Shown in pieces: positions 8,440 to 17,691 of a stretch of 45,491 nucleotides of DNA. Source of the stretch: Symploca sp. SIO2E9 (GTDB lineage: Bacteria > Cyanobacteriota > Cyanobacteriia > Cyanobacteriales > Coleofasciculaceae); the NCBI GenBank assembly GCA_010692645.1, contig JAAHGS010000008.1, positions 1 through 45,491 of the forward strand. Direction: 5' to 3'. Position 1 is the stretch's first letter, and every line of letters begins with the position of its first letter. The notes beneath the pieces are model-generated. The model saw only the letters and a list, made by a program, of their open reading frames with translations. It ran no database searches and was not told the DNA's origin. A program made the translations under genes and the position numbers.

Positions 8440-9798
8440 ATGCTCCAAGCACAGCAGGTATTACAAGAGCGTTATCAATTGCAGCAACGGTTAGGGCGAA
8501 CTGCTGCCGGTCGTCAAACCTGGCTTGCTGAGGATTTACAATCTAGTGAACAGGTAATTCTTAAGCTGCTAGCGTTTAGCCCTCAGATGCAGTGGGAAGA
8601 ACTCAAACTGTTTGAGAGGGAAGCACAAGTTCTACAGTCCCTCAATCATCCCCGAATTCCTCGCTATCGAGATTACTTTTGCTTGGATTTGCAGATAGGG
8701 ACCCAAATTTCCTGGTTTGGACTGGTACAGCAGTATATTCCTGGTGTTTCCCTGCAGGAATTCATGGAGTCTGGCAAACGCCTTACTCAGAAGCAGGCAC
8801 AAAAAATTGCTACTGAAGTTTTGCAAATTCTGGTTTATCTCCATCAACTCAGTCCACCTGTTTTACATCGCGATATTAAACCAAGTAATTTAATCTTGGG
8901 AGAGAATAAACAAGTTTACCTAGTAGATTTTGGCGCAGTACAAGCCCAAGCAGCTGTTACGGGAGTAACCTTTACTGTTGTCGGTACCAGTGGCTATGCA
9001 CCTCTAGAACAGTTTTGGGGGCGCTCAGTTGCAGCTTCCGATCTCTATGCCTTAGGTGCCACTCTCATTCACTTAATCACTGGTATTACTCCTGCTGATT
9101 TACCACAAAAAGATTCTCGCATTCAATTTGCAGAGTACGTCAATAATTTAGACCCTATTTTTATAGGCTGGATTGAAAATATGACGGAAATAGCTCTTGA
9201 AAAACGCTACAGCAGTGCGACACAAGCACTAGAAGCACTAGAATCTGGGCAAGTGCAGCCTAAAACTACTTCCAAAAACTCCGTGATCCGAAAAATTCCT
9301 AAACCTTTCGGTAGTTACATTAAGCTTAACAAGTCCAGGGAACAGTTAAAGATTACTGTCCCAGCTCCAGGACTTAGAAAATTAGCAACATCTGGTTTAC
9401 TTGGTCTATTCTTTTATTTATACATGGGGGGTATATTGGTCCTTTCTTTAGTAATAGCATTAGTAGCTGGCATTATTGAAGGACCACCTCTGCTATCATT
9501 TTTTTGTACAGTTTCATTGATAGTTATCCTTACTTTTTTAGCTAAATTATTTGGTGAACGAACCCACGTTGAATTGAATCGGGAATATCTAGATATAGAA
9601 CGGGAGACTTTGGGTATTTCTTATGGTAAACACGGGGTATATTTTGGCAGAATTTTAGGGGTTTTATTGAATCAAAAAGGACAAGTTTATCAAGTACTTA
9701 TTCGTTCAGAGAATAAGAATTATCGGCTTGGTGGTGCTTTGGGTGAAAATGAAGGAGCTTGGTTAGCTCAAGAAATCCAAGACTGGCTTCAATCTTGA
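8440..9798 (+). CDS. membrane serine/threonine protein kinase
   Basis: A Hanks-type kinase of 452 residues from the ATG at 8440, chosen because MLQAQQVLQERYQLQQRLG is the usual beginning; the frame is open back to 8359. Kinase motifs are VILK (Lys42), the catalytic loop HRDIKPSN (Asp145), DFGAVQ (Asp163) and GTSGYAPLEQFWGR (activation segment/P+1). The glycine loop is weak (LGRTAAGRQ). After about residue 290 a linker leads to two hydrophobic helices (about 320-375), then a conserved C-terminal domain of unknown role. It lies between the permease and ATPase genes of an ABC exporter, so it may regulate that transporter. Its substrate is unknown. Confidence 0.88.
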   Translation: MLQAQQVLQERYQLQQRLGRTAAGRQTWLAEDLQSSEQVILKLLAFSPQMQWEELKLFEREAQVLQSLNHPRIPRYRDYFCLDLQIGTQISWFGLVQQYIPGVSLQEFMESGKRLTQKQAQKIATEVLQILVYLHQLSPPVLHRDIKPSNLILGENKQVYLVDFGAVQAQAAVTGVTFTVVGTSGYAPLEQFWGRSVAASDLYALGATLIHLITGITPADLPQKDSRIQFAEYVNNLDPIFIGWIENMTEIALEKRYSSATQALEALESGQVQPKTTSKNSVIRKIPKPFGSYIKLNKSREQLKITVPAPGLRKLATSGLLGLFFYLYMGGILVLSLVIALVAGIIEGPPLLSFFCTVSLIVILTFLAKLFGERTHVELNREYLDIERETLGISYGKHGVYFGRILGVLLNQKGQVYQVLIRSENKNYRLGGALGENEGAWLAQEIQDWLQS

Positions 9799-9891
9799 AA
9801 GAGAGGGTGGGAGGGGGAGCAAGGGAGAGTTGCTTCGCTCCTAGTCAAACTCTCCAACCAAAGGTTGATAAAAGACTTTAGAAAATCATGA

Positions 9892-10806
9892 ATGAAAGTA
9901 GTGCTAAATATCGAACAACTCAGTAAGTCTTACGGCAAACGACCAGTACTCCGAGATTTGAACTTGCATATCCAAGCTGGGGAAATTTATGGATTGCTAG
10001 GACCCAATGGAGCTGGCAAGACCACAACTATTAATATTATCTGCAATTTGCTCCAAGCTGATAGTGGCGTAATTACTATTAAAGGGCAGCCAGTTTCAGA
10101 AGCAACAAAAATATTGGTAGGTGTCGCTCCTCAAAGAAATTTACTTTATCAAACCCTAAGCTGTGAAGAGAACCTAAATTTTTACGCTCGCATCTATGGC
10201 TTAAATTCTCAGCAGTGCAGGCAACAAGTAAAAGCTTGTTTAGAAGCAGTTAACCTCGCAGACAGAGCGCAAAGTCCCGTAGAAACCTTAAGTGGGGGAA
10301 TGCAGCGAAGGCTCAATATTGCTGCTGCCTTGGTACATCAACCACAACTAGTAATTTTAGATGAACCGACTACTGGTTTAGATATTGAGGCGCGTTATGA
10401 GATTTGGAACTTGATCGGCTTGCTGAAAAATCAGGGAATTACAGTGCTGCTGACTACTCATTTATTGGATGAAGCAGAACGCCTGTGTCATAGAATTGGG
10501 ATTCTCAAAACCGGTAGTATTATCGCTGAGGGCAGTTTACCACAGTTACGGCAAAGACTTGCAGCTAAAGAAATTGCCGTAGTTCAAACAACTCAAGAGG
10601 AAAAAGCGATCGCCCGCGCTAAAGAACTGGGTTTCAACCCTAGACGCTACGGAAATGACCTTGCTTTTTGGTTGCCCGAACAATTAGAACTTAAAGAAAT
10701 TATCGCTTGCTTCGATGGCATTCCCTTAGATTCGATTGCGCGCTTGCCAGTGGGCTTGGAGCATATCTACGTTGAAGTGACGCAGGGAGATAAAATCAAA
10801 GTTTAG
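9892..10806 (+). CDS. ABC transporter ATP-binding protein
   Basis: A 304-residue ABC ATPase of the ABC-2/DRA (drug-resistance-like) exporter class. Walker A is GPNGAGKTTT (37-46), the signature is LSGGMQRR (133-140), Walker B is LVILDEPTTGLD (153-164), and the switch His is in TTHLLDEAERL. The C-terminal ~80 residues form the extension typical of this class. No permease lies next to it. The ABC-2 permease at 7306, on the same strand with the kinase gene between, is the natural partner. The exported substrate cannot be told from sequence. Confidence 0.92.
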   Translation: MKVVLNIEQLSKSYGKRPVLRDLNLHIQAGEIYGLLGPNGAGKTTTINIICNLLQADSGVITIKGQPVSEATKILVGVAPQRNLLYQTLSCEENLNFYARIYGLNSQQCRQQVKACLEAVNLADRAQSPVETLSGGMQRRLNIAAALVHQPQLVILDEPTTGLDIEARYEIWNLIGLLKNQGITVLLTTHLLDEAERLCHRIGILKTGSIIAEGSLPQLRQRLAAKEIAVVQTTQEEKAIARAKELGFNPRRYGNDLAFWLPEQLELKEIIACFDGIPLDSIARLPVGLEHIYVEVTQGDKIKV

Positions 10807-10980
10807 TAAGTCTTGGCACGATCAATTCAGTGAATAATGACAATCAAAATTCTTGAGGATGATCACTGTATATAAGCTAGCAGTTGAGCAAGTAATGACT
10901 ATTATTGATAATAAGTGGATTGAAGATATAGAAATTAAGGTTAAATTCAAGAAGGAACAATCTGTAGAGAAAGGAGCCAG

Positions 10981-12474
10981 ATGAGTGCGGCCAAGATTTT
11001 GGTAGTTGAAGACGAATTGATCGTAGCTACGACAATTGCTAATAAGCTGAGTCGAATTGGTTATATCGTTACAGCTAAGGTTGCCTCTGGTTCCCAAGCT
11101 ATTGCTAAGGCGATAGAAACCAAACCTGACTTAATATTGATGGATATTTTTCTCAAGGGAGAGATCGATGGCATCGCTGCTGCTGGGCAAATCCGCCAGC
11201 AGTTGAATATTCCCGTAATTTACTTGACAGCATATGCTGATCCAAACACTCTCGAAAGAGCAAAGCTGACAAAACCCTTAGCTTATATCATCAAACCTTT
11301 TAACGAAACCGAGTTGCAAGTTGCCATTGAACTCGCCTTATACCAAAACCAGTTAGAGCGTACGCTACAAGAGAGCCAAGGGCAGTTAGAAACTATTTTA
11401 CAGTCGATGAATGATGGGGTGATTGCTACTGATCGACAGGGGCTTGTCAGCTTTATCAATCCCACTGCTGAGGAACTAACCGGTTGGCATCACTCAGAGG
11501 CTGTGGGCAAGAAGGTAACAGATATTTTCCAAATTTTAAATGAATTCACGGGTACTTGCAGGGACAATCTAGTAACCCAAGTCCTTGAGACAGAGAAAGT
11601 TGTCGATTTAGAGGATTACAAAATCCTGATTTCTAAGCAAGAGAGGCAAGTTCCCATTTGTTACAGTGTTTCACCCCTCAAGCAGAAATCTGGAGAAGTA
11701 TGCGGTACTGTGGTTGTGTTTTGGGATATCAGCGAGCATCGTCAGACTAAAATACTGGAGGCGGCTCTGGCAAAAGAGCAAGAAGTCAGCAGTTTTCGAG
11801 CCCAGTTCACCTCCATAGTTTCCCACGAATTTCGCAACCCCCTCAGTGCTATTTTGACTGCAGCTGAGTTACTGGATCGCTATGGTGATGTGGCAACAGA
11901 AGTTCAAAAAAAGACCTACCTACAGCGTATAAAAGGCTCTGTAGGTCGCATGAACCAGCTCATAGAAGATTTGCTGCTGCTTGGTCAAGCTGAAATAGGT
12001 AAGTTAGAATTTAACCCAGTTGGGTTGGATCTAGAACAATTCTGTCACGACTTAATAGAAGAACTCTCTGAGACTGAGGAAAGTCCCAATAATATTAACT
12101 TCACCAGTTTTGGGGACTGTACAACGGCTGTAATGGATGTCAGACTTTTACACTATATACTTGCCAATCTACTCTCGAATGCGATCAAATACTCCCCTGA
12201 TACTCAGACGATTGAGTTTGACTTGACTTGCAATAATCACCAGCAAGTAGCAATTTTCCACATCCAGGATCAAGGCATTGGTATTTGTGAGCAAGACCAA
12301 TGCCAAATTTTTGAGTTGTTTTATCGAGGCAACAATGTTAAGAAAATTCAAGGCACTGGTTTAGGACTGGCCATTGTTAAACGGTGTTTAGAGCGACACC
12401 GGGGAGAAATTAGCTTCAGCAGTAAACCTGGATTCGGTACCAAGTTTACTGTTCAATTGCCATTGTCGCCGTAA
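10981..12474 (+). CDS. REC-PAS-histidine kinase hybrid
   Basis: A 497-residue soluble signalling protein. The N-terminal receiver domain (5-120) has the acidic pair E10/D11, phospho-acceptor Asp55 in LILMDIFL, and Lys105 in IIKPF. A PAS domain follows (about 130-250, LQSMNDGVIATDRQGLVSFIN). The HisKA dimerisation helix carries His282 in SHEFRNPLSA. The HATPase domain shows the N box (LLSNAIKYSP), G1 (DQGIGI) and G2 (GTGLGLAIVKR). There are no membrane segments, so the input is cytoplasmic, probably from another kinase acting on the REC domain. An AGAAAGGAG ribosome site precedes the ATG. The partner regulator is not in this window. Confidence 0.93.
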   Translation: MSAAKILVVEDELIVATTIANKLSRIGYIVTAKVASGSQAIAKAIETKPDLILMDIFLKGEIDGIAAAGQIRQQLNIPVIYLTAYADPNTLERAKLTKPLAYIIKPFNETELQVAIELALYQNQLERTLQESQGQLETILQSMNDGVIATDRQGLVSFINPTAEELTGWHHSEAVGKKVTDIFQILNEFTGTCRDNLVTQVLETEKVVDLEDYKILISKQERQVPICYSVSPLKQKSGEVCGTVVVFWDISEHRQTKILEAALAKEQEVSSFRAQFTSIVSHEFRNPLSAILTAAELLDRYGDVATEVQKKTYLQRIKGSVGRMNQLIEDLLLLGQAEIGKLEFNPVGLDLEQFCHDLIEELSETEESPNNINFTSFGDCTTAVMDVRLLHYILANLLSNAIKYSPDTQTIEFDLTCNNHQQVAIFHIQDQGIGICEQDQCQIFELFYRGNNVKKIQGTGLGLAIVKRCLERHRGEISFSSKPGFGTKFTVQLPLSP

Positions 12475-12529
12475 CAGATGGCTCCAAGGCTAATGGTTGA
12501 TCACAATTATTTCCCCCTCTCCCCCTCTA

Positions 12530-12967
12530 CTATTCGGAATCTTTCATAGTCACCAAAATATAAGGCGGTTTACCCTCATCTAAATCCAACCATCGCACCC
12601 TAATGTGAAAAATATCTACATCATCTATAGCGATTTCATCTTCAATAATAACTTTCTGATCAGCAAGTATTTGGCGGCTATCGAGCAAAGTTTGACAAAC
12701 ACGCCAGATTGCCTTTGGTGCTGAATTAATAAGCGTTTCAGAAGGTGAGATTTGCTGACAAATTTGCCTCGCCTGGGCATTAGCGTGAAATAACTCGCCT
12801 TGCTCAGTCAGAATCAAAATACCCTCAACAAAGCTATCAATAATAGCCTGCAGCAAATACTGTACTCTTGCAGATTGATTATTCACCTCTATAAGTGGTT
12901 TTTCTGAATAAGTTCTTCTTGTGCGCGTTTTAACTTGAGAAATAGGTGTAGATGAAACAGTTAACAT
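12530..12967 (-). CDS. PAS-domain protein without its expected output domain
   Basis: A 145-residue protein, convergent with the histidine kinase. After a basic, Ser/Thr-rich N-terminus a PAS fold covers about 35-140 (LLQAIIDSFVEGILILTEQGELFHANAQAR, in pieces). The end, PPYILVTMKD, resembles the junction where related cyanobacterial proteins continue into a LuxR-type helix-turn-helix. Here a stop follows at once and no HTH is encoded downstream. It may be a truncated regulator or a stand-alone sensor that works by dimerisation; I cannot tell which. A likely ribosome site (AAGGAG) precedes the start. Confidence 0.7.
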   Translation of the reverse strand: MLTVSSTPISQVKTRTRRTYSEKPLIEVNNQSARVQYLLQAIIDSFVEGILILTEQGELFHANAQARQICQQISPSETLINSAPKAIWRVCQTLLDSRQILADQKVIIEDEIAIDDVDIFHIRVRWLDLDEGKPPYILVTMKDSE

Positions 12968-13927
12968 TACAAATCTCCTTAGTAATTCTCCAGCGATAAG
13001 TCAATCACTCAAAATCTGAAAATATTCTCTTGGCCCAATTATTCATTGAGATAAATCAGTAATGAAAAATGAACAATGAGGCTTCAGGGCAGAAGGTTTC
13101 TTTTTCCAAGGTGATTGGAATCCCTCAGAGAAAGGGAGCTACTGAACAAAATTCAGTGAGGGATTGTAATCCTTGCTCCCTCCCGGTTGCCAGAAGGCTT
13201 AGGTTCTCGGCATCGGGATAAATCCCATCTGCCATCTGCCATCTGCTTTCTGCCTTTCTTTATTCACCTCAAAAATGAGAACCCCTACTTTGGTCTTAGG
13301 TATCAGCGCTGGATTTTATGCAAAATCTAATTTTTGTAATATAACTTTACATATAGTAAATTAAGAAGCATTCCAAACCTTGATGGTTGATGGTTGATTG
13401 GGAGTATATGGGCTACCTCAATTAACCATCAACTAGGCTCTGACACATTTAACTTGCATTTTTATTTTAGATATAGGGGGAGAGGGACTTTGAAGGCTTG
13501 CTCCCATTCCCCCAATCTTGCCAGAAGGGGCTGGGGGATGAGGGCAAAGGATTGATGTGCAAACCTTACATGCTCCCTATGCTAAGTCTCCAGAAAACTG
13601 CATATGTACTGAGAGTTGAGAGATATTAATGAGTGGTTACCTAGAAGAGCATTCTACTTGATCGAACACCTATAACTCATGAACATCCATAATATCTAAA
13701 CTCCTCTAACTCTTTGTGGACACAGACCCAACAAACAAAATTGATATAGAATGTGAATCTGACAAACCTATCCCACCTAAACTCCCTATCCGATAAAGAG
13801 AGGAAGGAGCAAGGAAACAATAGCTTTTTTCAATCTCTCGCTGTATCGGTCAGAGGTTGTCAGAGGGATCAAACCAAATCCATCGAACTAACGTATATAA
13901 ACAGTAATGTGTACTTAGGATCGCAGT
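12968..13927. other. 960 bp gene-poor region with repeats
   Basis: No convincing gene. It contains an AATCCCTCA/TGAGGGATT inverted repeat (13119-13165), CATCTGC tandem heptamers (about 13227-13247), and a sequence at 13441-13486 resembling the leader of the DUF362 relic. The region before 13928 should hold the CHAT-CHASE2 promoter. A 67-codon open frame at 13753-13956 runs into that gene in another frame and looks spurious. Confidence 0.5.
13119..13165. repeat. imperfect hairpin
   Basis: The arms AATCCCTCA and TGAGGGATT pair perfectly. Inside the loop CTGAA and TTCAG can pair as a second stem. It is similar in style to the IS200/IS605 ends elsewhere, but no transposase relic is seen here. 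Confidence 0.45.
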
Positions 13928-16288
13928 ATGAAAAAGTTAGTTGTCCTCAGACTTGATAGTGAGCCAGAAAATCCTATTGTGCGGGTAAATTTAACCATAG
14001 AATCCCAAGGTACACGACCTTGGATTGAAATGACTGGCTCCTTGCCTCGCTCTAGAGAGCTAACTACCCACACCAAAGAACATTGGCAAGAAAAATATCG
14101 CACTCTAGGAGCACCTTACCGACTCCAACCCAAAAATATTTTGTATGATGGTTCTGTAAACGCTAGGCGTCATGAGTGTAAACAATCAGCAACTAAGCTG
14201 CAAGAAATGTTTCGAGCCTGGCTTGACTCCGAATCATTTCGTCCCCTCGAAAAGCGACTGCGAGCAGAATTAAGTCGAGAGGAAGAAATTAGGTTCCTGA
14301 TTCGCACTCAAGACCGACAATTACAAAAGCTACCTTGGCACCTATGGGATTTTTTTGAGCATTACCCTCATGCAGAAGTGGCTCTAGGTTCTACCAAGAT
14401 TGAGGACACAAAAATCCTAACCAAGCCCAAAGGCAAAACTAAAATCACAATCTTGGCAATTCTAGGTCATAGCGAGGGCCTTGATCTTGAAAAAGACCGA
14501 AACTTGCTGACAAATTTACCTGATGCTGAGACGCTTTTCTTAGTAGAACCATTACGGGAAGAAATCAACGACCAACTCTGGGAACAATCCTGGGATATCA
14601 TCTTTTTTGCTGGGCATAGTCAGACAGAGGGAGAAACTGGTCGCATTTATATTAATCCTACCGATAGCTTAACAATTGATGAACTATGGTATGCCCTGCG
14701 CAAAGCTGTAGAAAAAGGTTTAAAACTGGCAATTTTTAACTCTTGCGATGGTTTGGGATTAGCACGACGACTAGATGATGTGCAAATCCCCCAAATGATT
14801 GTTATGCGGGAACTTGTGCCAGACGAAGTTGCCCAAAAATTTTTGAGGCACTTCCTGCAATCCTTTGCCAATGGCAAATCATTATACTTAGCTGCGCGAG
14901 AGGCGCGGGAGAGATTACAAGGCCTCGAAAATGAATTTCCCTGTGCCAGCTGGTTGCCAGTGATTTGTCAAAATCAAGTGCAAGTGCCGCCGAGTTGGGA
15001 AGATTTGCTCCAACAATCGCAACTAGAACCAGATGAGCCTCAAGTGTTGCCCTCTCACAATCATAAACCTTGGCGGCGCATTGGTCAGAGCTTACTGTTG
15101 GCAAGTTTTGCGATCACAGCTATGGTAACAGGACTACGCAGCCTTGGTGCTTTGCAGTCATGGGAACTCAAGGCTTTTGATCAATTAATGCGACTGCGAC
15201 CCGAGCAAGGGCCAGATCAGCGGCTATTATTGGTTACGATAACGGAAGAAGATGTTCAATCTCAACCCTCAGAAGAAAGAGAATCAGCATCTTTGTCAGA
15301 CCGAGCACTGGCTCAATTACTAACTAAACTAGAACAATATCAACCGAGAGTTATTGGGTTAGATATCTATCGCGATAAACCTGTAGGCATGCAGTACAGC
15401 AACTTAGCCAAGCTGCTGGCAAACAGTAATACTGGGGAAAAACGGTTCGTTGCCATCTGCAAATATGGTAATCCTGGTGTTTCTCCACCTCCGGAAGTAA
15501 CAAACGAGGGTCAGGGCTTCGATAATATTTTACTTGACCCCGATGGTATCCTCCGCCGCCATCTATTGGCTGTAGAGTCACCAGCTCCCTGTCAAACTGA
15601 CTCTTCTTTTAGTTTACAGTTAGCAAAGCATTATTTAGCTGACGAAGGCATTGAGCTAAAAACTACTCCACAACAGTACATACAATTGGGTAATACTGTT
15701 TTTAAAACTCTAGCTAAAGATAGTGGCGGCTATCGCAATCTAGACAGCTTTGGTCATCAAGTATTACTCAATTACCGTCCCTCCCGTGAGATTGCTGAGA
15801 AAGTGACACTCAAAGAAGTTCTCAACAATAAGCTTAATCCTAATTTAGTTAAAAATCGCATTGTCTTAATCGGTACCACTGCTCCCAGTTTTAACAATCA
15901 CCATTGGCGCACCCCCTATAGTAGCAGTCAGTGGTCAATTGAAACCCTTACCGGGCTAGAAATTCAAGCACACATGGTCAGTCATATCCTCAGTACTGTT
16001 GTTGATGAGCGTCCTTTAATTTGGTGGTGGTCTGATTCAGTTGAAGTTCTCTGGATCTTTGGCTGGTCAATGATTGGAGGTTTGCTAGCTTGGCAATTGC
16101 GCTCACCAGTTAAAGTCATCCTTGGTACAGGAGCTGCTCTCACTATTTTATACGGTATCTGTCTAGGTCTAGTGACTATAAAAAGTGGTTGGGTACCATT
16201 AGTACCCTCAGCTTTAGCATTGGTAGTTACCGGAAGCAGCGTAGTGGTTTATAATTCTTATAAACCACTAAAAAATATAAATTTTTAA
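13928..16288 (+). CDS. CHAT-CHASE2 membrane protein
   Basis: A 786-residue protein with two recognisable parts. The N-terminal ~370 residues form a CHAT (caspase-like) peptidase domain. The catalytic dyad is His230 in IIFFAGHSQ and Cys273 in IFNSCDGLG, each at the end of a predicted strand, as in separase/caspase relatives. A membrane helix at about 385-405 (SLLLASFAITAMVTGL) leads into an extracytoplasmic CHASE2 sensor domain (LKAFDQLMRLRP through IVLIGTTAPS). Two or three C-terminal helices (about 705-775) follow. CHAT-CHASE2 fusions are common in cyanobacteria. The layout implies outside sensing coupled to a cytoplasmic protease, and the substrate is unknown. The DUF928 gene follows on the same strand. 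Confidence 0.88.
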   Translation: MKKLVVLRLDSEPENPIVRVNLTIESQGTRPWIEMTGSLPRSRELTTHTKEHWQEKYRTLGAPYRLQPKNILYDGSVNARRHECKQSATKLQEMFRAWLDSESFRPLEKRLRAELSREEEIRFLIRTQDRQLQKLPWHLWDFFEHYPHAEVALGSTKIEDTKILTKPKGKTKITILAILGHSEGLDLEKDRNLLTNLPDAETLFLVEPLREEINDQLWEQSWDIIFFAGHSQTEGETGRIYINPTDSLTIDELWYALRKAVEKGLKLAIFNSCDGLGLARRLDDVQIPQMIVMRELVPDEVAQKFLRHFLQSFANGKSLYLAAREARERLQGLENEFPCASWLPVICQNQVQVPPSWEDLLQQSQLEPDEPQVLPSHNHKPWRRIGQSLLLASFAITAMVTGLRSLGALQSWELKAFDQLMRLRPEQGPDQRLLLVTITEEDVQSQPSEERESASLSDRALAQLLTKLEQYQPRVIGLDIYRDKPVGMQYSNLAKLLANSNTGEKRFVAICKYGNPGVSPPPEVTNEGQGFDNILLDPDGILRRHLLAVESPAPCQTDSSFSLQLAKHYLADEGIELKTTPQQYIQLGNTVFKTLAKDSGGYRNLDSFGHQVLLNYRPSREIAEKVTLKEVLNNKLNPNLVKNRIVLIGTTAPSFNNHHWRTPYSSSQWSIETLTGLEIQAHMVSHILSTVVDERPLIWWWSDSVEVLWIFGWSMIGGLLAWQLRSPVKVILGTGAALTILYGICLGLVTIKSGWVPLVPSALALVVTGSSVVVYNSYKPLKNINF

Positions 16289-16292
16289 ATAA

Positions 16293-16318
16293 TTCAATTG
16301 CTTGCCAAAGCAATTGAA
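16293..16318 (+). terminator. hairpin after the CHAT-CHASE2 gene
   Basis: TTCAATTGCTT and AAGCAATTGAA form an 11 bp stem with a 4 nt loop, 5 bp after the stop codon. There is no long U-run, so read-through into the DUF928 gene is possible. Confidence 0.5.
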
Positions 16319-16609
16319 AGTAGGGTTATGGGTAGTATAGAGAGATTGCAAAGATTTGCTTTTGCAAGGACTATCTCTTAGTAAGAGAAGAACTAGAGAT
16401 TCTCTTGAGAATCAACGAGTATTTTAATGATTTTGCAATCATTTTTAGAAAAGTGGCGTTAGAAATAACTAACCAAAGAGAGATTACAATTTAATGGTAG
16501 AACTTCGATTATTATTACAGTCCTATTTCCTAGATAATATCAGGGATATCTATAAATTTCTTGTTAACCGAAGTTAATTGACTCTAGAGTAACTACCATA
16601 ATCAGAACA
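16319..16609. other. spacer before the DUF928 gene
   Basis: About 290 bp without a gene between the CHAT-CHASE2 hairpin and the DUF928 start. It is long enough for a separate promoter, but I see no specific motif. Confidence 0.4.
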
Positions 16610-17440
16610 ATGGCTGGTACAAAATCTCAAAGCAGATCAAAACTCAAACTTTTATTAGCAACTGTTTCAGTACTTTCGAGTACCTTTAGCTACTTGTCTC
16701 CTGTCTTAGCAGAGCCTGAACAGAAAGTTACTAGTAGTTATAATACTAGTAGCTATAAACAGATACAAATTCATTTTATTCCAGCCAATTCAGACCTACC
16801 CAATAGAGGTACTCCTCCTGCAAAACATGGAACTGGTAGCCGTGGTGACTGCTCTTACAATCAGGAATTTCCTCCTCTAACTAGCTTAACAGGTGGCAGA
16901 AACTTGCAGTTGACCCTCAATGAGCATCCTACATTCTGGTTCTATGTGCCATATAGTTCAGAACATGCAACTTCTGGGCAATTTTCACTACAAGATCAAG
17001 ATGGGGAAAACGATATTTACCGAGTTGATGTCCAGCCACCACCACAGCCAGGAATTGTCAGCATTAGTTTACCATCGACAGAAACTTCTTTAGAGGTTGA
17101 TAAGACCTATCGTTGGAACCTTGAAATTAATTGCCATACCTCAGATTCTTCTGAACCAACAGCAGCAGCTGTAACTGGCATAGTGAAAAGAATTTCACCC
17201 TCAGGAGAATTACAACAACAATTAAATGCAGCAAAAACACCAATAGAGCGTATTACTGTTTATGCTAGACATCACATCTGGCACGAGACACTCAATGAAT
17301 TAGCTCAACTGCGTTTGAGAAAACCGCAAGCTAGCACTCTTGAGAATGCCTGGGTTGAACTCTTGAAAGATGAACACGTGGGCTTAGAAAATATTGCTAA
17401 TGAGCCTATTATTGGCACTCTAGAAAATAGCTCCCAGTGA
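16610..17440 (+). CDS. secreted DUF928 protein
   Basis: A 276-residue protein with an N-terminal signal peptide (basic KSQSRSKLK, hydrophobic LLLATVSVLSSTFSYLSPV, then a likely cleavage after LAEP). The rest matches DUF928, a family largely confined to cyanobacteria: PNRGTPPAKHGTGSRGDC, FPPLTSLTGG and LTLNEHPTFWFYVPY near the N-terminus. The YRWNLEINC segment and the helical tail (RITVYARHHIWHETLNELAQLR) complete it. DUF928 genes often sit beside CHASE2 or CHAT-type genes, as here, so an external accessory role for the CHASE2 sensor is a fair inference. No enzymatic function is known. Confidence 0.88.
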   Translation: MAGTKSQSRSKLKLLLATVSVLSSTFSYLSPVLAEPEQKVTSSYNTSSYKQIQIHFIPANSDLPNRGTPPAKHGTGSRGDCSYNQEFPPLTSLTGGRNLQLTLNEHPTFWFYVPYSSEHATSGQFSLQDQDGENDIYRVDVQPPPQPGIVSISLPSTETSLEVDKTYRWNLEINCHTSDSSEPTAAAVTGIVKRISPSGELQQQLNAAKTPIERITVYARHHIWHETLNELAQLRLRKPQASTLENAWVELLKDEHVGLENIANEPIIGTLENSSQ

Positions 17441-17446
17441 TAAAGG

Positions 17447-17520
17447 GAGATGGGGAGAGGGGGAGATGGGGAGATGGGGAGAGGGGGAGATGGGGAGAGG
17501 GGGAGATAGGGGTATGGCTC
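17447..17520. repeat. GGGGAGAT/GGGGGAGAG tandem repeat
   Basis: About nine purine-rich units alternating GGGGAGAT and GGGGAGAGG, directly downstream of the DUF928 stop. Same family as 3506-3545. Confidence 0.8.
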
Positions 17521-17654
17521 GGGGAGATAAGATTAAATGATTCTGTTAGGCTGCGCCTTATGTAATTCCCTTGTTCAAGAACTAAGGAATTCGTACCTCA
17601 TCCCAGTAACCACTCTTATGAGTTTTAAGTCCTAATTAATAAGTAGATTTTCAG

Positions 17655-17691
17655 TTAAACTTATTACTTATTACTTATTACTTATTACTTG
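17655..17691. repeat. TTATTAC heptamer repeat (STRR)
   Basis: Four to five tandem copies of a 7-mer, CTTATTA. The same heptamer in the opposite orientation (AATAAGT) occurs at 43321-43354. The array reaches the last codons of the DUF4230 gene, so its C-terminal end may have been altered by the repeat. Confidence 0.8.

Noticed and set aside
13753-13956. 67-codon frame just before the CHAT-CHASE2 gene
   Set aside because: It overlaps the real start in another frame, shows no protein-like pattern and has no good ribosome site.
17447-17520. Possible CRISPR-like array (regular repeats)
   Set aside because: The units are 8-9 bp with no unique spacers; this is simple tandem repeat. The arrays at 3506, 17655, 19694, 38320 and 43321 fail for the same reason, and no cas genes are present.
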